64,000 nt of DNA from Chryseobacterium sp. G0162 (GCF_003815715.1 NZ_CP033922.1:4512001-4576000); one strand, 5' to 3'; counted from the first letter of the stretch, positions 53,714-63,808 are shown. The notes: generated by a model not told the origin, from the sequence alone. Numbers and translations: made by a program.

Positions 53714-54190
53714 ATGAGATTAAGTAACCGTAGTAAAGCATCATTTTATAACTTTATAAGCACGCTGTTGATGATGATGGTCGTGTTTGGAATTGCAGGA
53801 TTTTTAGTTAATAAATATAGATTTCATACGCTAGGCAATGAAAGCTATATGATGATAATTGTTCCCATATTGCTGTTGATTACCTTTCATCTTAACGGAC
53901 GACAGATTTTTGAATATGACAGTGACGGTGAAGCACTGCATTTTAAAAACAGGAATATCATTCCTTTTTTAAGCAAACCTCTTCACGATGAGTTTCCGAA
54001 ATATAAACTTATAAAATATGACGTAGTTCGTATTTTCTTTATCAAAAGATTATACATTACCGTCTCAAGTAAGAATAATGGTTCTACTATGTTAAAGTAC
54101 CAGATTTCTTACCTGACCAGAAAAGAAGTAAACGATTTAAAACTCTCTCTGAATAAAGTAGTAAAAGCTAATAAAGAGAAAAAAGATTAA
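53714..54190 (+). CDS. Small membrane protein encoded between parE and parC
   Basis: A 158-residue protein with two hydrophobic helices near the N terminus (about 14-34 and 45-60) and a basic cytoplasmic C-terminal half rich in beta strands, ending N-K-E-K-K-D. The family is not recognised. It starts 29 bases after parE and ends 8 bases before parC, so it is almost surely co-transcribed. Whether it has a part in chromosome segregation or is a passenger is unknown. Confidence 0.78.
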   Translation: MRLSNRSKASFYNFISTLLMMMVVFGIAGFLVNKYRFHTLGNESYMMIIVPILLLITFHLNGRQIFEYDSDGEALHFKNRNIIPFLSKPLHDEFPKYKLIKYDVVRIFFIKRLYITVSSKNNGSTMLKYQISYLTRKEVNDLKLSLNKVVKANKEKKD

Positions 54191-54198
54191 TATAACAG

Positions 54199-56790
54199 AT
54201 GACGACAGAAGAATATTCGCATGAGGGTGAAAGCTTAAAGAAAGTTTCCGGCCTTTATAAAGACTGGTTTCTGGATTATGCTTCCTATGTAATTTTGGAT
54301 AGGGCAATTCCTTCGGTGTTTGACGGGTTAAAACCGGTTCAGCGAAGAATTATGCACTCTATGCGGGAACTGGAAGATGGCCGTTACAATAAAGTGGCCA
54401 ATATCGTGGGAAATACCATGAAGTATCACCCTCACGGGGATGCATCTATTACAGATGCCATGGTGCAGGTAGGACAGAAAGAATTACTGATTGATACCCA
54501 GGGAAACTGGGGGAATATCTACACAGGAGATTCTGCTGCGGCAGCGAGGTATATTGAAGCCAGGCTGACTCCTTTTGCCCTGGAAGTAGTCTTTAATCCT
54601 AAAACTACGGAATGGACAAAATCCTATGACGGTAGAAATAATGAACCCGTTGATCTTCCTGTAAAATTTCCATTACTTCTTGCTCAAGGGGTGGAAGGAA
54701 TTGGAGTAGGACTTTCCACAAAGATTCTTCCGCATAACTTCAATGAGCTTATCAATGCATCTGTAGCTTATTTAAAAGGAAAGAAATTTGAGATTTATCC
54801 GGACTTTTTAACAGCGGGTTACCTGGATGTATCAGAATACAATGATGGTCACAGAGGCGGAAAGGTAAGAGCCAGAGCTAAAATCACCCAAACAGACAAA
54901 CACCTGTTGGTAATCTCTGAACTTCCTTATTCCAAAACAACGAGTGACCTAATCGATTCTATCCTAAAAGCCAATGAGAAAGGAAAGATCAAGATCAAGA
55001 AAATTGAAGATAACACTTCCGATAAGGTTGAGATCCTGATTCATATTCACAACGACGTATCTCCGGATAAAACGATTGATGCCCTGTATGCCTTTACAGA
55101 CTGCCAGGTAACAATCTCGCCGAATGCCTGTGTGATTGTTGGTGATAAACCAATGTTTATGAATGTTTCTGATATTCTGAAAATGAATACGGATCATACG
55201 GTATCATTGCTGAAAAAAGAACTTGAAATAGAACTTCATGAGCTTCAGGAAAGCTGGCATTTCTCTTCACTGGAAAGGATTTTCATCGAAAACAGGATCT
55301 ATCATGATATTGAAGAAGTGAAAACCTGGGAAGATGTTTTGAAAACCATCGACAAAGGATTGAAGCCTCATACCAAGCATCTTTTAAGAGCAGTGACAGA
55401 AGAAGATCTTTTAAGATTAACCGAGATCAGGATCAAGAGAATTTCGAGATTTGATTTAGATAAATTTAAAGAAAATATAGCCTCTCTTGAAGGTAAAATA
55501 GAGCAGGTAAAACATCATCTTGCCAATCTGATAGCCTATGCTATTGAGTATTATCTGAATATCCAGAAAAAATACGGAAAAGATAGACAGAGAAAAACAG
55601 AACTTAGAATCTTTGATACCATTGATGCAACCAAAGTAGCTGTTGCCAATGAGAAGTTCTATGCTAATTTTGAAGAAGGCTTTATCGGAACATCATTGAA
55701 GAAAGATCAGTATATGTTTGATTGTTCAGATATTGATGATATCATTACTTTCAGAAAAGACGGCAGCATGAAGGTGGTAAAGGTGGAAGCTAAAACATTT
55801 ATCGGAAAAGATATTCTCCACGTTGCCATATGGAAGAAAAATGACAAGCGAACTGTGTACAACATGATCTACCGTGAAGGCAGGGAAGGTCCTTATTACA
55901 TGAAACGTTTCTCTGTAACCGGGGTTACCAGAAATACAGACTATCCGTTAGCTTCAGATAAAAAAGGTTCAGAAACATTATACTTTTCAGCCAACCCGAA
56001 TGGAGAAGCAGAAACCGTTACAGTTCTTTTAAAGCCAAATCCTAGAATCAGAAAGAATAAAATGGAGATCAATTTCTCTGATCTTGCGATTAAAGGACGT
56101 GATTCTAAAGGAAACCTGGTGACCAAATATGCAGTGAAGAAGGTAGACCTTAAAGAAGAAGGCGTTTCTACACTGGCTCCAAGAAGAATCTGGTTTGATG
56201 ATACGGTAAGAAGACTGAATGCTGATGTAAGGGGTACCTTATTGGGCAGTTTCAAAGGAGATGATAAGATATTAACAATCAATACCAATGGAGAAGTAAA
56301 GCTAGTTTCTTTTGATTTAGGAAACCGTTTTGATGATGATTATCTGGTATTGGAAAAATGGAAGCCTGAGCAGCCCATTACTTGTATTTATTATGATGGT
56401 GAAAAGCAGATCTATTTTATCAAAAGATTCCTGCTGGAAAATACAGTGAATGTACAGACCTTTATGCCATCTGAACATCCGAATTCATTCATAGAGAATG
56501 TCATCGTTGCCAATGATGTAACGGCAGAAATTATTTTTGCAAAAGATAAAGGGAAAGAACGGGATCCGGAAACCATTAATATCGACGAATTTATTACCAT
56601 AAAAGGAATAAAAGCGATAGGAAATCAGTTTACGAAATTTAAGATAAAAGCCATTAATATTACAATTCCCGAACCTGTAGAAGAAGAGCCGGAAGTATAT
56701 GAAGATCCGGAACCAGCCGGGGATATGGATGAAGATGGAGGAATCATCGGAGATCTTTTCCAGGGTGAAGAAGAAAATGAAGCCGAGTAG
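54199..56790 (+). CDS. parC: DNA topoisomerase IV subunit A
   Basis: An 863-residue type IIA topoisomerase A subunit. The N-terminal winged-helix region has D-G-L-K-P-V-Q-R-R-I-M-H and K-Y-H-P-H-G-D-A-S-I; the catalytic tyrosine is Y118 in A-A-R-Y-I-E. The C-terminal domain has blades of the GyrA/ParC propeller type, and the protein ends in an acidic tail. Forms the DNA-cleaving half of topoisomerase IV with ParE. Its operon mates are parE, the small membrane protein and probably the rhomboid gene 40 bases downstream. Confidence 0.95.
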   Translation: MTTEEYSHEGESLKKVSGLYKDWFLDYASYVILDRAIPSVFDGLKPVQRRIMHSMRELEDGRYNKVANIVGNTMKYHPHGDASITDAMVQVGQKELLIDTQGNWGNIYTGDSAAAARYIEARLTPFALEVVFNPKTTEWTKSYDGRNNEPVDLPVKFPLLLAQGVEGIGVGLSTKILPHNFNELINASVAYLKGKKFEIYPDFLTAGYLDVSEYNDGHRGGKVRARAKITQTDKHLLVISELPYSKTTSDLIDSILKANEKGKIKIKKIEDNTSDKVEILIHIHNDVSPDKTIDALYAFTDCQVTISPNACVIVGDKPMFMNVSDILKMNTDHTVSLLKKELEIELHELQESWHFSSLERIFIENRIYHDIEEVKTWEDVLKTIDKGLKPHTKHLLRAVTEEDLLRLTEIRIKRISRFDLDKFKENIASLEGKIEQVKHHLANLIAYAIEYYLNIQKKYGKDRQRKTELRIFDTIDATKVAVANEKFYANFEEGFIGTSLKKDQYMFDCSDIDDIITFRKDGSMKVVKVEAKTFIGKDILHVAIWKKNDKRTVYNMIYREGREGPYYMKRFSVTGVTRNTDYPLASDKKGSETLYFSANPNGEAETVTVLLKPNPRIRKNKMEINFSDLAIKGRDSKGNLVTKYAVKKVDLKEEGVSTLAPRRIWFDDTVRRLNADVRGTLLGSFKGDDKILTINTNGEVKLVSFDLGNRFDDDYLVLEKWKPEQPITCIYYDGEKQIYFIKRFLLENTVNVQTFMPSEHPNSFIENVIVANDVTAEIIFAKDKGKERDPETINIDEFITIKGIKAIGNQFTKFKIKAINITIPEPVEEEPEVYEDPEPAGDMDEDGGIIGDLFQGEEENEAE

Positions 56791-56830
56791 GAGATACCAG
56801 CTTCTATTTAACAGTAAATAAAAACATCAG

Positions 56831-57472
56831 ATGGATATATTTGTTTTGATTATTATTGCCGTTACTTGTGTATTCAGTTACATGGGGTTCAATAATACCG
56901 TTTTATTTGAAAAATATAAATTCAATGTTGGAGCAATTACCAACCGTAAAGAATATATAAGGCTGATAAGTTCTGCATTTTTGCATGCAGATTTTATGCA
57001 CCTGTTTTTTAATATGCTTTCCCTATACTTCTTTCAGGGAGTGGTGGTTCACTTTTTTGGAAAAGTTGGATTCTTGATTATCTATTTCGGATCAATGATT
57101 CTTGGAAACCTATTTAGCTTACAGATTTACCAGAAACAGCCTTGGTATTCCGCTATCGGAGCTTCAGGAGCTGTTTCAGGAATTATTTTTGCATCCATTG
57201 CGATGGCTCCGAATGAGATCAGTGTAAACTTCTTACCGGGATGGTTATTTGGGACATTGTATTTCGGATATTCTGTTTACATGATGCTGAACCCTAAACA
57301 ATGGGACAACCTGGGACATGCTGCCCATCTTGGAGGAGCATTTTTCGGGCTTGTATATTCTATTGTATTACACCCGCAGCTGGCCATGAGTAATATTTTA
57401 TATCTCGGAGTCATGTCACTACCATTGATTTACCTGGGATACCAGATTTTTATCAGGAAGCGAATAAGATAA
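56831..57472 (+). CDS. Rhomboid intramembrane serine protease
   Basis: A 213-residue protein with about six membrane helices. The catalytic Ser is in IGASGAVSGI (GxSG) and the His in DNLGHAAHLGGAFFG; the H-A-D-F-M-H-L-F-F-N-M motif early in the protein is also family typical. It should cleave membrane-bound substrates inside the membrane. It starts 40 bases after parC on the same strand. Confidence 0.92.
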   Translation: MDIFVLIIIAVTCVFSYMGFNNTVLFEKYKFNVGAITNRKEYIRLISSAFLHADFMHLFFNMLSLYFFQGVVVHFFGKVGFLIIYFGSMILGNLFSLQIYQKQPWYSAIGASGAVSGIIFASIAMAPNEISVNFLPGWLFGTLYFGYSVYMMLNPKQWDNLGHAAHLGGAFFGLVYSIVLHPQLAMSNILYLGVMSLPLIYLGYQIFIRKRIR

Positions 57473-57502
57473 AAGCTTTTTTAATCTAAAATATCAAAAC
57501 CA

Positions 57503-58591
57503 ATGAACACATCAGAATTCAATAGTTTCATCGTGATACTTATCTATGGTTCATTGGTTTTGCTTTCTCTGCTGAACATTGCCAATCCTTTAAAGGTTAA
57601 CCGGAAAGCCAATTTCTGGTTCGGAATTTTTCTCTTTCTTTGGTCTACGTTCTGGCTGGATGAAGTTCTTTTCCTCATAACTGGCTCAGTTATAGAATTT
57701 CACTCCTTATTCCCGATCCGGATTGTACAATATCTGACTCCTGTCTTTTTTTATTTCAGCGTATTATTTCATACCAATCCCTCTTTTAGATTTAAAATAA
57801 CAGATGTAAAATTTCTGGTATTGCCAGCAGTATTTGTTGTATTTCTTGTATTGGTTAAACTGGGGTATACTCATCCTTTTGAGTTTCTAAGTATCATCCT
57901 GATCTTGGTCCAGGCATTGTTTTATACTGTTCTTTCTTATATCACCATCAGAAAACATCAGCGAAACATCCAGCAGTTTTCTTCCAATACCGAAGGAATT
58001 AATCTGAACTGGCTGGAATATATTATCTTGGTCATTCTTGCAGTGAATATTATTTATGTAGTATACAATCTGTTTTATGATCCTAAATCTTTAAATTTCT
58101 TTATCAATGCAGTATTCCTGGTGGTCATTTATTGCGTTGGGTATTATTCATTAAAACAGAAAGAGATTTATCCGTTAGAAGAAAAACAACGTGAAGAATT
58201 AATCTCTATTCAGGATGATGTTGACTCTGAAGAGGTAAAAAGGAAACTGATGCCGGATGAAGAACTCATAAGAATCAAAACGCAGCTTGAACATATGATG
58301 GAAACTAAGAAGCCCTATCTGGATAGTGATTTGAATCTCATCAAACTGGCAGATATGCTTACTGTTACTACTCATCATTTATCTTATGTTATCAATACTG
58401 GTTTTCAAAAGAATTTTTTCCAATATGTGAATGAATTCAGGGTTGAATATGCGAAACAGCTTCTTAAAGATTCCGGAAGTAAATTATCCATTCTGGGAAT
58501 CGCTTATGAGTCAGGTTTCAATTCCAAGACTTCCTTCAATACCACTTTCAAAAAAGTGACCGGGCAAACTCCTTCCGAATTCAAAAAATAA
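57503..58591 (+). CDS. Membrane-bound AraC-type transcriptional regulator
   Basis: A 362-residue protein: the N-terminal half has about six to seven hydrophobic helices (7TM-type sensor); the C-terminal part (about 260-362) is an AraC DNA-binding domain with L-I-K-L-A-D-M-L-T-V-T-T-H-H-L and S-I-L-G-I-A-Y-E-S-G-F-N-S-K-T-S-F-N-T-T-F-K-K. Such proteins sense a signal at the membrane and bind DNA from there. It is 160 bases upstream of the two SDR genes and may control them. Confidence 0.9.
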   Translation: MNTSEFNSFIVILIYGSLVLLSLLNIANPLKVNRKANFWFGIFLFLWSTFWLDEVLFLITGSVIEFHSLFPIRIVQYLTPVFFYFSVLFHTNPSFRFKITDVKFLVLPAVFVVFLVLVKLGYTHPFEFLSIILILVQALFYTVLSYITIRKHQRNIQQFSSNTEGINLNWLEYIILVILAVNIIYVVYNLFYDPKSLNFFINAVFLVVIYCVGYYSLKQKEIYPLEEKQREELISIQDDVDSEEVKRKLMPDEELIRIKTQLEHMMETKKPYLDSDLNLIKLADMLTVTTHHLSYVINTGFQKNFFQYVNEFRVEYAKQLLKDSGSKLSILGIAYESGFNSKTSFNTTFKKVTGQTPSEFKK

Positions 58592-58751
58592 GTTCCGATT
58601 TATAAACTTTTACTTTGTAAATATGTTTAATTTGTTGATTATTAGCTGTTTGATTTTGATTTATTTTTAGATTGAAAATAGGTTCGTTCAGATAATCCGG
58701 AACATTCAAAGGAGTTTTCCATGATAGCTTTGTACCGTAAAATTTAATCTT

Positions 58752-59537
58752 ATGGATACCAAAGAATCATACGCTGTGGTGACGGGAGCAAGTCAGGGAC
58801 TGGGAAAAGCCTTCGCTGAAAACCTGGCCAGAAAAAATATCAATCTTATTCTGGTAAGTCTTCCCGGTCAGAATTTAAAAGAACTTTCCCGGAATCTTGA
58901 AGAAAAGTACCCTATAAAAGCTTATTGCTATGAAGTAGACCTTTCCATTAATGAAAACGTAATGAAGCTTACAGAATGGCTTAATTCGTCTTTTAATATC
59001 CATATCCTGATTAATAATTCAGGTCTTGGAGGAACAAAGAAGTTCACTGAAGCTACACCGGATTATATCAACACCATTTTGCAGGTCAACGTAACCGCAA
59101 CTTCTCTTATTACCCATCAGCTATTACCTAATCTTTTGAAACAGCCTAAAGCATATATTTTAAATGTTTCAAGTATGGCTGCATTCTCTCCTATAGGCTT
59201 TAAGACTGTATATCCGGCCTCCAAAAGCTTTATTCATTCCTTTTCAAGAGGGCTGCATGAAGAATTAAAAGATACAAATGTTTTTGTAAGCGTTGTGAAC
59301 CCTGGTGCTATGAAAACCAATGCTGATGTCTGTAAAAGAATCGAAAAACAAGGCTTCTTTGGAAGACTGACGCTTTTAAATCCTGATAAAGTAGCGGCTC
59401 GGTGTATTCGGCAGTTATTTAAAAAAGATTCCGTAATTATGGTCAATCCAATAAGCTGGCTGATGATGAAGATTCTTCCCATATGGATTAAGCTTCCCCT
59501 GATGACTCAAGCGATAAAAAGAGAGATCGAGGCATGA
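58752..59537 (+). CDS. Short-chain dehydrogenase/reductase (classical SDR)
   Basis: A 261-residue SDR. Cofactor motif TGASQGLGKAFA, N-N-S-G, catalytic Ser in L-N-V-S-S-M-A-A and Tyr/Lys in Y-P-A-S-K. A Leu-rich, basic C terminus (M-K-I-L-P-I-W-I-K-L-P-L-M) is unusual for a soluble SDR and may contact the membrane. The gene overlaps the next by four bases (ATGA), so the two are coupled. Confidence 0.91.
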   Translation: MDTKESYAVVTGASQGLGKAFAENLARKNINLILVSLPGQNLKELSRNLEEKYPIKAYCYEVDLSINENVMKLTEWLNSSFNIHILINNSGLGGTKKFTEATPDYINTILQVNVTATSLITHQLLPNLLKQPKAYILNVSSMAAFSPIGFKTVYPASKSFIHSFSRGLHEELKDTNVFVSVVNPGAMKTNADVCKRIEKQGFFGRLTLLNPDKVAARCIRQLFKKDSVIMVNPISWLMMKILPIWIKLPLMTQAIKREIEA

Positions 59538-60517
59538 AAAAAGTTTTTGTAACCGGAGCTACCGGGCTTCTGGGAACCAATGTTATCATTAAATTATTAC
59601 AAAATGGTTATTCTGTTATTGCTCTGGTGCGCCAGAAAAGCAAATATCTGGGTGAAGAAAATGAAAACCTGAAACTGATTGAAGGTTGTATAAGCTCTGA
59701 TCTGTCATTATATCTTGCCAATGTTGACTGTATCATTCATATAGCTGCAGAAACGAATCAGAACCTGATCCGTTATGAAGAGTATAAAAAAGTAAATTAT
59801 GATATTACGGTGAATTTGTTCTCTCAGGCGGAAGCTTGTGGGGTAGAACGATTTTTGTTTGTGAGTTCGGCCAATACGATTGGATATGGAAGCCAGGAAC
59901 ATCCAGGAAATGAAGAAGAGCTTCAGAAATACCCTTTCACAGATTCTTTTTATGCACAAAGTAAACTGAATGCTGAAACTTACCTTTTGAAGAACTGTAA
60001 AAATACAAAAGTGGTCATTTTAAATCCCACCTTCATGATTGGGGCTTACGATACAAAACCAAGTTCCGGAAAGTTGATTTTTTGGGCCTGGAAAAAGAAA
60101 CTGATCTTTTACCCAAAGGGAGGGAAGAACTTTGTTCATGTAGAAGACGCAGCCAATGGCGTAATGAATGCTATGGAAAATGGAAAGAATGGCGAAAAAT
60201 ATTTATTAGCCAATGAAAATTTAAACTATAGACAGTTTTTTGAAAAAATAAATGAAGCTGCTAATCAAACCCCAATGATGATTTCTATTCCCAATCTATT
60301 ATTGAATATTTTAGGATGGGTAGGGGATATTCTGAGAAGATTAGAAATAAAAACCAACCTCTGCACTTCTAATATGAAAGCACTCCAGATTCATAACTAT
60401 TACACTAACCAAAAGTCGGTAGATGAGCTGAAAATTCAATATCAACCGATCAATAAGGCCATAGAAGATGCAATTAATTATTTTAAATCGAAAGAAAATG
60501 AAGAGTTGGTTTCATGA
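59534..60517 (+). CDS. NAD-dependent epimerase/dehydratase-like (extended SDR)
   Basis: A 327-residue protein. The N-terminal dinucleotide motif is GATGLLGTNVI; the catalytic Y-x3-K is in F-Y-A-Q-S-K-L-N-A-E, with S-S-A-N-T-I before it. Extended SDRs modify sugar nucleotides, sterols or other ketones; the substrate is not evident. The start codon overlaps the stop of the upstream SDR gene, suggesting the two enzymes act in one pathway. Confidence 0.9.
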   Translation: MKKVFVTGATGLLGTNVIIKLLQNGYSVIALVRQKSKYLGEENENLKLIEGCISSDLSLYLANVDCIIHIAAETNQNLIRYEEYKKVNYDITVNLFSQAEACGVERFLFVSSANTIGYGSQEHPGNEEELQKYPFTDSFYAQSKLNAETYLLKNCKNTKVVILNPTFMIGAYDTKPSSGKLIFWAWKKKLIFYPKGGKNFVHVEDAANGVMNAMENGKNGEKYLLANENLNYRQFFEKINEAANQTPMMISIPNLLLNILGWVGDILRRLEIKTNLCTSNMKALQIHNYYTNQKSVDELKIQYQPINKAIEDAINYFKSKENEELVS

Positions 60518-60599
60518 TATTTAAACGGAAAGCCCGTTCTCATGAAATGGATCTTTTACGATGATAATATCCTTTCATACGATTCATCCGGAAATACAA

Positions 60600-60623
60600 A
60601 AAAACCGACAAAAGCCGGTTTTT
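60600..60623. terminator. Bidirectional terminator between the epimerase and lectin genes
   Basis: AAAACCG (60601-60607) pairs with CGGTTTT (60616-60622); poly-A before and poly-T after. Confidence 0.75.
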
Positions 60624-60643
60624 AAATTTTAATATTTTGTTTC

Positions 60644-62203
60644 CTATGGATTGCTTTGTATTTTTTGAGTGATATTTTTATTGGAAACTATACAGGCTTT
60701 ACTACAATTATTAGCACTGGAAATATTAACTTGTATTAATCCCGGCATAGATCGATAGTCTTCATGATTATAAGGACTTTCAGAACCATCTCTTCCTCCG
60801 CCTTTGATGTCATATCTTATTTTGGCTACTCCTGTAAATCCGTTAGCAGGTTTAAAAGCTAATTTTCCGGTGGCTGGATAATAGGTCCATGTTCCTTCGC
60901 TATTGGTGTAGACCCCTCCGCTTATATTAGGAATAACAGCACCATTAATATCTAAAAACCGGAATGAGTTAAAATCAATATTATTATAAGAAGCTACAGG
61001 TGGATTTTGACCATTTTTTGAGGTATAAGCGGCATCATTCAGAAGGGGAGAGTAAATGGATTTTATTCCCGGACATCCTGCAAACAGATCATCAGTAACT
61101 TCAGCGGCATAAGGTCTGGTAACGCCCAGGTTTTTTAGCAGGTGTATATTTTTAGCATCTCCGGTTGAAGCTGCAAATCCAATCCTGAACGTAGAAGGAG
61201 GAGAAGTGTCCAGTGTTCTTACCTGATTATTTTGCATAGCATTCTCTGTATATTTTAAAGAGGTAGGATAATAGTAGCTATCAATAACCTTTTCTTTGAC
61301 AGCGCCGTGCTGAATCTCTACCGTGATATTATAACCACCCGCAGGATTAGGAACTAAAGTAATATAAGCCTTACGGAATCTGGCATCAGACTCATTCTGA
61401 GGAATTGAATTTCCTCCGTTTTCCATAGTAAACTTGCTAAAAGTGGAATTTTGAGTAGCAATATGCTTTCCGGTCTGAACATTTAAATATATTGAACGGT
61501 TGTTGCTTGAAGGAGAAGCGTTGGTTGCTGTACTGTAAAGCAACGGATAACCATTGTATCCGGCAGGTTCCGAAGATGAAAGATACTGATTCCCGCGTTT
61601 TCCTCTCAAAGTTACATTGTTCCGGCCATCAGCTATAGACACATCCGTAAGCCCGTTTCTTGTTCTGTCCCCTTGGCGAAATCTGGTTTTAAAATTTCCG
61701 AATTCATCGAGGCCGATTCCCAGATAAGCTCCCCTCAAACCTTCCAGATTTCCTCCTTGTCTTGAATTTCTCATTACAAAAGTATAGCCTAGTCCTCCCC
61801 CAAAGTAACCAAGATTAAGTTGGTCTTTGGGAATAGATCCATCCACTAAAAATATGGAAATTCCATCACCTCCATTGGAGCTTCCACCATAGATGACATA
61901 TTCAAATTCGAATTTAATTCCCTGATCACTGGTGAATTTTCTGTCCGCAAGTATAACACCTCCGGATATATTATTCACATTTCTGGTTAGCCTTAAACCG
62001 TCCGTTGTAAAAGTAGCATCATTCTGAATTCCGCTTGTTGTTACCTTATACGCTTCCTGAGGTTGCAGTCCCTGGGTAAAATTAACAAAATAAGGATAAC
62101 CTGTACCTTGTTGATTTTGGGCTACAATGTGCTGAGAGAAAACGAAAAAGCAAATAATAAACAGAATTTTTTGAACATATAAGATTGAAATATTTCTGTT
62201 CAT
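60644..62203 (-). CDS. Secreted L-type-lectin-like protein
   Basis: A 519-residue exported protein; signal peptide ends around HIVAQ. Residues about 35-340 resemble a legume/L-type lectin sandwich (G-G-V-I-L-A-D-R-K-F, G-G-D-G-I-S-I-F-L-V-D-G, G-G-G-L-G-Y, A-Y-L-G-I-G-L-D-E-F-G-N-F, F-R-I-G-F-A-A-S-T-G). A second domain (about 375-500) contains F-K-P-A-N-G-F-T-G-V-A-K-I-R-Y-D, a cadherin- or Ig-like surface motif. No type IX sorting tail is obvious. It is 7 bases after the second gene of the pair on the same strand and likely co-expressed. Probably binds sugars outside the cell. Confidence 0.83.
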   Translation of the reverse strand: MNRNISILYVQKILFIICFFVFSQHIVAQNQQGTGYPYFVNFTQGLQPQEAYKVTTSGIQNDATFTTDGLRLTRNVNNISGGVILADRKFTSDQGIKFEFEYVIYGGSSNGGDGISIFLVDGSIPKDQLNLGYFGGGLGYTFVMRNSRQGGNLEGLRGAYLGIGLDEFGNFKTRFRQGDRTRNGLTDVSIADGRNNVTLRGKRGNQYLSSSEPAGYNGYPLLYSTATNASPSSNNRSIYLNVQTGKHIATQNSTFSKFTMENGGNSIPQNESDARFRKAYITLVPNPAGGYNITVEIQHGAVKEKVIDSYYYPTSLKYTENAMQNNQVRTLDTSPPSTFRIGFAASTGDAKNIHLLKNLGVTRPYAAEVTDDLFAGCPGIKSIYSPLLNDAAYTSKNGQNPPVASYNNIDFNSFRFLDINGAVIPNISGGVYTNSEGTWTYYPATGKLAFKPANGFTGVAKIRYDIKGGGRDGSESPYNHEDYRSMPGLIQVNISSANNCSKACIVSNKNITQKIQSNP

Positions 62204-62210
62204 AATTCCA

Positions 62211-62786
62211 TTATTTTACAACAAAAACAATATTAATAAAAGAACAGTCTGTGGCCGCAGCTCTTACATCATAGGTCATTACTCCCGAATCAGAAATAGA
62301 AATATTTCTAAATACGTTAGGATCAGCATCTGTTACATAATAATAAAGATCTTTGCTTGACGGGAAGAAAGGAATAGAAGTCGGGGCACTAGTGCTTTTT
62401 GCTTTTGGGGTTCCAAATTGATTTTTATATAAGGTATATAGATCTTTGGTTTGAGCAGTGGCATTTTGAGAAGTATCGAAAGATACGCTGGGCATATAAA
62501 ACATTTTGACAGCATTCCCACTGATACATAGCCAATCCGGGCTGGAAGGTGTTCCGATATTCTGGCTTAGACACTTTTTATCCGTGTCATAAATGAGAAG
62601 TGAATTGGCAGGATTCGGGATAGCATCCCTTTTAGCTGTGGTAAGCCTTGGAATCAGCATTCCTTTGTTTTGGCTGTAAACCTCTAATGCTGCACTCGCA
62701 TCTGGATTTGGTGTATTTATCCCAACCTGTGCATACGCAAATGAACTCATTGTTAAAAAAACAATTGATAAGAAATAATTTTTCAT
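62211..62786 (-). CDS. Secreted protein with VGINTPNP motif
   Basis: A 191-residue exported protein: signal peptide ending in SSFAYA, then QVGINTPNPDASAALEVYS and G-M-L-I-P-R-L-T, the opening shared by many flavobacterial secreted or surface proteins of unknown function. The remainder contains strands ending S-F-I-N-I-V-F-V-V-K. First gene of a two-gene operon with the lectin-like protein. It may help display or assemble that partner. Confidence 0.85.
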   Translation of the reverse strand: MKNYFLSIVFLTMSSFAYAQVGINTPNPDASAALEVYSQNKGMLIPRLTTAKRDAIPNPANSLLIYDTDKKCLSQNIGTPSSPDWLCISGNAVKMFYMPSVSFDTSQNATAQTKDLYTLYKNQFGTPKAKSTSAPTSIPFFPSSKDLYYYVTDADPNVFRNISISDSGVMTYDVRAAATDCSFINIVFVVK

Positions 62787-63448
62787 CCTAAGTGTATTTA
62801 TTGTACGTTAATTTGTTTGTTTTTATTGTTAATAACTCTCTGTAAATGTGTTTTTATGGTTGTTTTTTTGGTCAAAGACAATGGTATTAGACTTTTCCGA
62901 TAGCTTTGGCTATATCAAAAATATATACAGCAACCCTTTTGAGTTGATATATTATCAAATAAACTTCGATTATAGAAATTCCTTGATTCCAATAAGATCA
63001 ATAACATATATCAAATACATACCTCATAGCGGAGGATGATCTTCTATTCTGCAATGGGAATTCAAAAATTAAAATGAGTTATATAGCCGTAATATGTTGA
63101 ATGGCTACTAAAAAAGTATAATTCATAACGCTTGTGTTTTGTGCAAATATATAAATAATTCATTTTAATTGCCTGTTTTATGATAATTAAATTTGTTTTG
63201 ATTTAATTTTTAAACTAAAATTTTAATTTTATATTAGAATTTTTATGTATGAAATAATTTTAATAAAATATTTTTGTACAACTTGGTATAGGGAATATGT
63301 TGATTTCCAGTGTATGATAAAAAAGAGACCCTGTAAGTAGCCTTACAGGGAATTTTATAATTTAAATAAGTATACTCAATTATTTAAAAAGGATTTTTGA
63401 CACAAATAAGAGGTGTTTATTCCTCTTTGAAGCATTATTGCCATTTCA
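62787..63448. other. Intergenic stretch, no gene
   Basis: 660 bases of AT-rich DNA. A perfect nine-base stem with a four-base loop (63331-63352) without a close T run is the only structure. A 63-codon frame at 62848 is hydrophobic and Tyr/Ile-rich and does not look coding. Confidence 0.45.
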
Positions 63449-63808
63449 TTATTTTGAAAAGTTCTCAAGCGCTTCTTCAAGTATTGAAACAAAGTTGATA
63501 AGTTGAGTCTTATTGCTTTCAAAGATAAAATCCCTCATACTTTTGCTTTCATACTTACTGAAATCTCCAACAATAGCCAATCCGATACGGTAATTGGAGA
63601 ATTTTTGTAGAATTTCTCCGGCAATTTTGGTTTTTAAATCAAAGAAGTCAGGAGTGATGTTCTTTTCGTAGAGAATTACTTTATCAAATCCCTGATAATA
63701 AATATTTCCCATAAGATCGAGTCCGTCTTCTGCAGATTGGATGATGATTGTATCAGAATTTACTTCTGCAATTTTTAGAGTTCCAACATTATGTGGTTTG
63801 ATGACCAT
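63449..63808 (-). CDS. DUF4180 family protein
   Basis: A 119-residue protein with the family blocks S-A-E-D-G-L-D-L-M-G-N-I-Y-Y-Q-G-F-D-K-V, F-F-D-L-K-T-K-I-A-G-E-I-L-Q-K-F-S-N-Y and L-A-I-V-G-D-F-S-K-Y. Its fold may be SpoIIAA-like but the function is unknown. It lies 43 bases downstream of the prmC end on the same strand, so it may share that transcript. Confidence 0.88.
   Translation of the reverse strand: MVIKPHNVGTLKIAEVNSDTIIIQSAEDGLDLMGNIYYQGFDKVILYEKNITPDFFDLKTKIAGEILQKFSNYRIGLAIVGDFSKYESKSMRDFIFESNKTQLINFVSILEEALENFSK

Noticed and set aside
62848..63039. Plus-strand 63-codon frame
   Set aside because: Tyr/Ile-rich random-looking sequence in an AT-rich gap; no start context, no recognisable motif.
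63331..63352. Nine-base perfect hairpin as terminator of 63449-63808
   Set aside because: It lies about 100 bases past the gene end and has no immediate T tract; left as an unexplained structure.
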